Shown: in pieces, positions 62,116 to 64,000 of the stretch
How the letters are laid out: every line of letters begins with the position of its first letter
How positions within the stretch are numbered: the stretch's first letter is position 1
Position numbers and translations under genes: made by a program
Source: Chloroflexota bacterium
GTDB lineage: Bacteria > Chloroflexota > Anaerolineae > Anaerolineales > UBA11579
Reading direction: 5' to 3'
DNA: 64,000 nt
Assembly: GCA_016191875.1 (NCBI GenBank)
Contig: JACPVG010000002.1
Coordinates: 1 to 64,000 of the forward strand
The notes under the pieces: generated by a model
Seen by the model: only the letters and a program-made list of their open reading frames with translations
The model's database searches: none
What the model was told of the DNA's origin: nothing

Positions 62116-62264
62116 GAACCTGTTTAAGAAGTCTTTGAAAGGGTAAGCAACACGGGTAGGGGCGACCTGCAGGTCGCCCCTACTACGCATCGATTTGCTG
62201 TGTCAATCGTTCCTGGAAATCCCGTTTTGAGCAAGCATCAACCCTTTTTAAACAGCTTCTAAGG
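62111..62264. repeat. Nested inverted-repeat element after the NBR1 lipoprotein gene
   Basis: Imperfect ends: CCTAAGAACCTGTTTAAGAA...AAAGGGT on the left and ACCCTTTTTAAACAGCTTCT with AAGG on the right (inverted). Inside sits the palindrome GTAGGGGCGACC/GGTCGCCCCTAC (62156-62183). The left end supplies the lipoprotein gene's TAA stop. Confidence 0.65.
62156..62183. repeat. TAGGGGCG-type palindromic repeat
   Basis: Perfect 28-bp palindrome, GTAGGGGCGACCTG and its complement, including CCTGCAGG. Confidence 0.8.
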
Positions 62265-62286
62265 ACAACCGCAATTCAACCAGAGA

Positions 62287-62308
62287 CCCGCAGGGTGTTC
62301 CCTGCGGG
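62287..62308 (+). terminator. Intrinsic terminator
   Basis: Stem CCCGCAGGG/CCCTGCGGG, 9 pairs with a 4-nt loop, followed by TTTTTCG. It ends the lipoprotein transcription unit after the repeat element. Confidence 0.88.
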
Positions 62309-62359
62309 TTTTTCGTTTCCTTGAATTTCGCGTTTGCCGACCCCCGCATTAGATCGTTT

Positions 62360-62401
62360 GTAGGGGCGCATGAGTTGCTTCGCAACTCCGCTGCGCCCCT
62401 G
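62360..62401. repeat. TAGGGGCG-type palindromic repeat with GAGTTGC centre
   Basis: GTAGGGGCGCA...TGCGCCCCT with an inner GAGTTGC-TTC-GCAACTC hairpin. Confidence 0.75.
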
Positions 62402-62501
62402 ATGCCCGCAGGTCGTCACAAAGGTGGTCCACAAGTGTAGCGGGCAGAATTCATGGGTAGGGCGCGGTTGGGCCGACAACGCGCAGTCTGCCGCGGCGCG
62501 C

Positions 62502-62530
62502 TTGACAGCACGCGACCGCCACAGTACCCT
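62502..62530 (+). promoter_or_regulatory. queG promoter; leaderless transcript likely
   Basis: TTGACA (62502-62507), 17 bp, TACCCT (62525-62530). ATG 62537 begins six bases after the -10 box, where transcription would start. Confidence 0.6.
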
Positions 62531-62536
62531 ACCCAC

Positions 62537-63700
62537 ATGGCAGATTCTCTCGCCGGGCGCCTGAAGGCTGAGGCCCTGCGCCTGGGCTTTACCCTGGCAG
62601 GCATCACCACGCCCGACCCGCCCGCCTCCTACCCGCGCTTCCTGGCCTGGTTGGCTGCCGGCCGCCACGCAGAAATGGCCTACCTGGCAACCGAACGGGG
62701 CCGGGCGCGGCGCGCCGACCCGCGTGCCATCCTGCCCGAATGCCGCAGCATCCTGGTGCTGGCCGCGCCCTACGACCCGCCCTCCAGCGCCGGGCCCCCG
62801 GCCGCCGAACCCGCCGGGCGGGTGGCCGCCTACGCCTGGGGCGACGACTACCACGACACGCTGTTACCCCGCCTGAAGGCGCTGGTCGCCTTCCTGGAAG
62901 CCGAAACTGGCGCGCCCATCCCGCACCGTCTCTACACAGACACCGGCCCGCTGCTGGAACGCGACTTGGCCCGGCGCGCCGGCCTGGGCTGGATCGGCAA
63001 GAACAGCATGCTCATTCATCCAGAGCGCGGCTCGTGCTTCCTGCTGGCCGAAATCCTGCTGGGGTTGGACCTGCCGCCTGACTCTGCCATCGAGACCGAC
63101 CACTGCGGCGCCTGCACCCGCTGTCTGGAGGCCTGCCCCACCGATTGCATCCTGCCCGACCGCACGCTGGACGCCGGCCGCTGCATTTCGTACCTGACCA
63201 TCGAACTCAAAGGGTCGATCCCGCTCGATTTGCGCTCCCGGATGGGCGACTGGGTCTTCGGCTGCGACGTGTGCCAGCAGGTCTGCCCGTGGAACGAACG
63301 CTTCGCCCCGCCGCACGGCGACCCGGCCTTCGCGCCGCGCGCCGGCCTGCCCCGCCCGTCCCTGCCCGCCCAACTGGCCCTCTCCCCGGCCGAGTTCAGC
63401 CGCAAATTCAAAGGCAGCCCGGTCAAGCGCGCCAGACGGCGCGGCTACCTGCGCAACGCCGCCGTGGCGCTTGGCAACACCGGCGACGCCCGCCACGTCC
63501 CGGCGCTGGCCGCCGCCCTGCGCGACCCCGAACCGCTGGTGCGCCAACATGCCGCCTGGGCGCTGGGCCGCATCGGCGGGGAGGCCGCCCGTGTCGCGCT
63601 GGAGGAGGTGTCAGAGGCTGAACCCGACATCTCTGTCAGAAACGAGATTCAGGTTGCTTTGAAGGCATCATCGTCGCAGGATTCTTCGAGCGACGTGTAG
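62537..63700 (+). CDS. queG: Epoxyqueuosine reductase
   Basis: 387 residues. QueG reduces epoxyqueuosine to queuosine in tRNA using cobalamin and two [4Fe-4S] clusters. Visible: the DUF1730/cobalamin region (RLYTDTGPLLERDLARRAGL, GWIGKNSMLIHPERG), cluster motifs CGACTRCLEACPTDC and CDVCQQVCPWNERF, and a C-terminal HEAT-repeat module (ALAAALRDPEPLVRQHAAWA). Start: ATG 62537, with no ribosome binding site but close behind the -10 box. The stop TAG lies in a palindromic repeat, and the last 20 or so codons are part of a tandemly duplicated segment. Confidence 0.95.
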   Translation: MADSLAGRLKAEALRLGFTLAGITTPDPPASYPRFLAWLAAGRHAEMAYLATERGRARRADPRAILPECRSILVLAAPYDPPSSAGPPAAEPAGRVAAYAWGDDYHDTLLPRLKALVAFLEAETGAPIPHRLYTDTGPLLERDLARRAGLGWIGKNSMLIHPERGSCFLLAEILLGLDLPPDSAIETDHCGACTRCLEACPTDCILPDRTLDAGRCISYLTIELKGSIPLDLRSRMGDWVFGCDVCQQVCPWNERFAPPHGDPAFAPRAGLPRPSLPAQLALSPAEFSRKFKGSPVKRARRRGYLRNAAVALGNTGDARHVPALAAALRDPEPLVRQHAAWALGRIGGEAARVALEEVSEAEPDISVRNEIQVALKASSSQDSSSDV

Positions 63701-64000
63701 GGGCGTAGCATGCTACGCCCCTACCTCTCATTCAATCCGGTCGCGCTTGGCGAGGTTGTGCCGCGCGTGGACACATCAGGAAGTATCTGTGTTCATTTGT
63801 ATCCATCGGCTGGCATTACCCGCCGGCGGCCGGGACGAGATAACGCCATTTTGACAGAGCCAACTGTCAGAAACGAGATTCAGGTTGCTTTGAAGGCATC
63901 ATCGTCGCAGGATTCTTCGAGCGACGTGTAGGGGCGTAGCATGCTACGCCCCTACCTCTCATTCAATCCGGTCGCGCGTGGCGAGGTTATGTCGCGCGTG
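63633..64000. repeat. Tandem duplication, 231-bp unit, spanning the queG 3' end
   Basis: The segment starting CTGTCAGAAACGAG at 63633 repeats from 63864 to the window edge, offset 231 bp, with about three mismatches in the last 35 of 137 compared bases. Each copy has the queG C-terminal codons, the palindrome GTAGGGGCGTAG/CTACGCCCCTAC (63697-63724 and 63928-63955) and the following CTCATTCAATCCGGTCGCGC. The second copy may be longer than the window. Confidence 0.9.
63697..63724. repeat. TAGGGGCG-type palindromic repeat providing the queG stop
   Basis: 28-bp perfect palindrome GTAGGGGCGTAGCA and complement; its first TAG is the queG stop codon. Duplicated at 63928-63955. Confidence 0.85.

Larger units (their letters stand above)
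62265..62501. other. Intergenic stretch upstream of queG
   Basis: Together with the element before it this gene-free gap is 421 bp (62116-62536). It has a terminator (62287-62308), a TAGGGGCG palindrome (62360-62401) and the queG promoter. Nothing else was recognised. Confidence 0.7.

Noticed and set aside
63710-63931. A 73-codon open frame ending with the queG C-terminus
   Set aside because: By-product of the 231-bp duplication; it begins in a palindrome and copies the end of queG.

Overview
The window looks like a chromosomal segment of a high-GC member of the Chloroflexota, most likely an Anaerolineae-type lineage. This is inference from gene content and architecture; no 16S rRNA gene is present. 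The pointers are: many secreted lipoproteins with SdrD-type, FecR, DUF3048 and NBR1-Ig-like domains; a giant multi-GAF histidine kinase; a cyanobacterial-type acyl-ACP reductase homologue; and many palindromic or MITE-like repeats of several families between genes. No phage, plasmid, transposase, rRNA operon or CRISPR array is visible.

Layout. 1-8564 (+): end of a UDP-sugar 2-epimerase, tRNA-Gln, then glmU, a CBS/CorC membrane protein, cytidine deaminase, a phosphoesterase and a sugar cluster (hexapeptide N-acetyltransferase, MaoC-like hydratase, DUF354 protein, DegT aminotransferase). This suggests UDP-N-acetyl sugar and surface-glycan synthesis. 8796-13149 (-): clpC and an S1-type ribosomal protein. 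13389-15448 (+): an I/D-type metal-chelatase subunit split at a nine-A run, probably expressed as two products by -1 frameshifting. 15502-18333: AT-richer hypothetical and secreted proteins. 18439-21791: a MITE, a structured leader with a 20-residue ORF, and a three-gene ABC exporter operon. 21825-24198: an AT-rich insert carrying a spore-photolyase-like radical SAM protein behind an SOS-box-like promoter, convergent with a TcmP-family protein.

24276-41098: PIG-L deacetylase, a membrane protein, a large FecR/SdrD/DUF3048 lipoprotein, small enzymes, a phosphoribosyltransferase, a three-gene zinc-ribbon cassette, a frameshifted small conserved gene, an FAD oxidoreductase, a phospholipase-D-like lipoprotein, a gluzincin-like lipoprotein, and a degenerate P-loop protein with a small partner. 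41343-47006 (-): a methyltransferase-like membrane protein, MazG-like protein, YgjP-like metallopeptidase, HerA-like ATPase, holA and a DUF6391-like protein. 47323-62115 (+): DUF4388 protein plus MglA-like GTPase, an alpha/beta hydrolase, a left-handed beta-helix protein with an AAR-like reductase, then a signalling block (response regulator, 1989-residue histidine kinase, response regulator, nucleophile-less alpha/beta hydrolase) and an NBR1-Ig lipoprotein. 62537-63700: queG, whose 3' end is tandemly duplicated up to the window edge.

Most notable: the damage-inducible-looking radical SAM/TcmP pair, the chelatase frameshift site, two MITE families with intact target-site duplications (9 bp and 8 bp), the 18.6-18.8 kb leader, the zinc-ribbon trio with a probably leaderless mRNA, and the pseudo-hydrolase next to the giant kinase.
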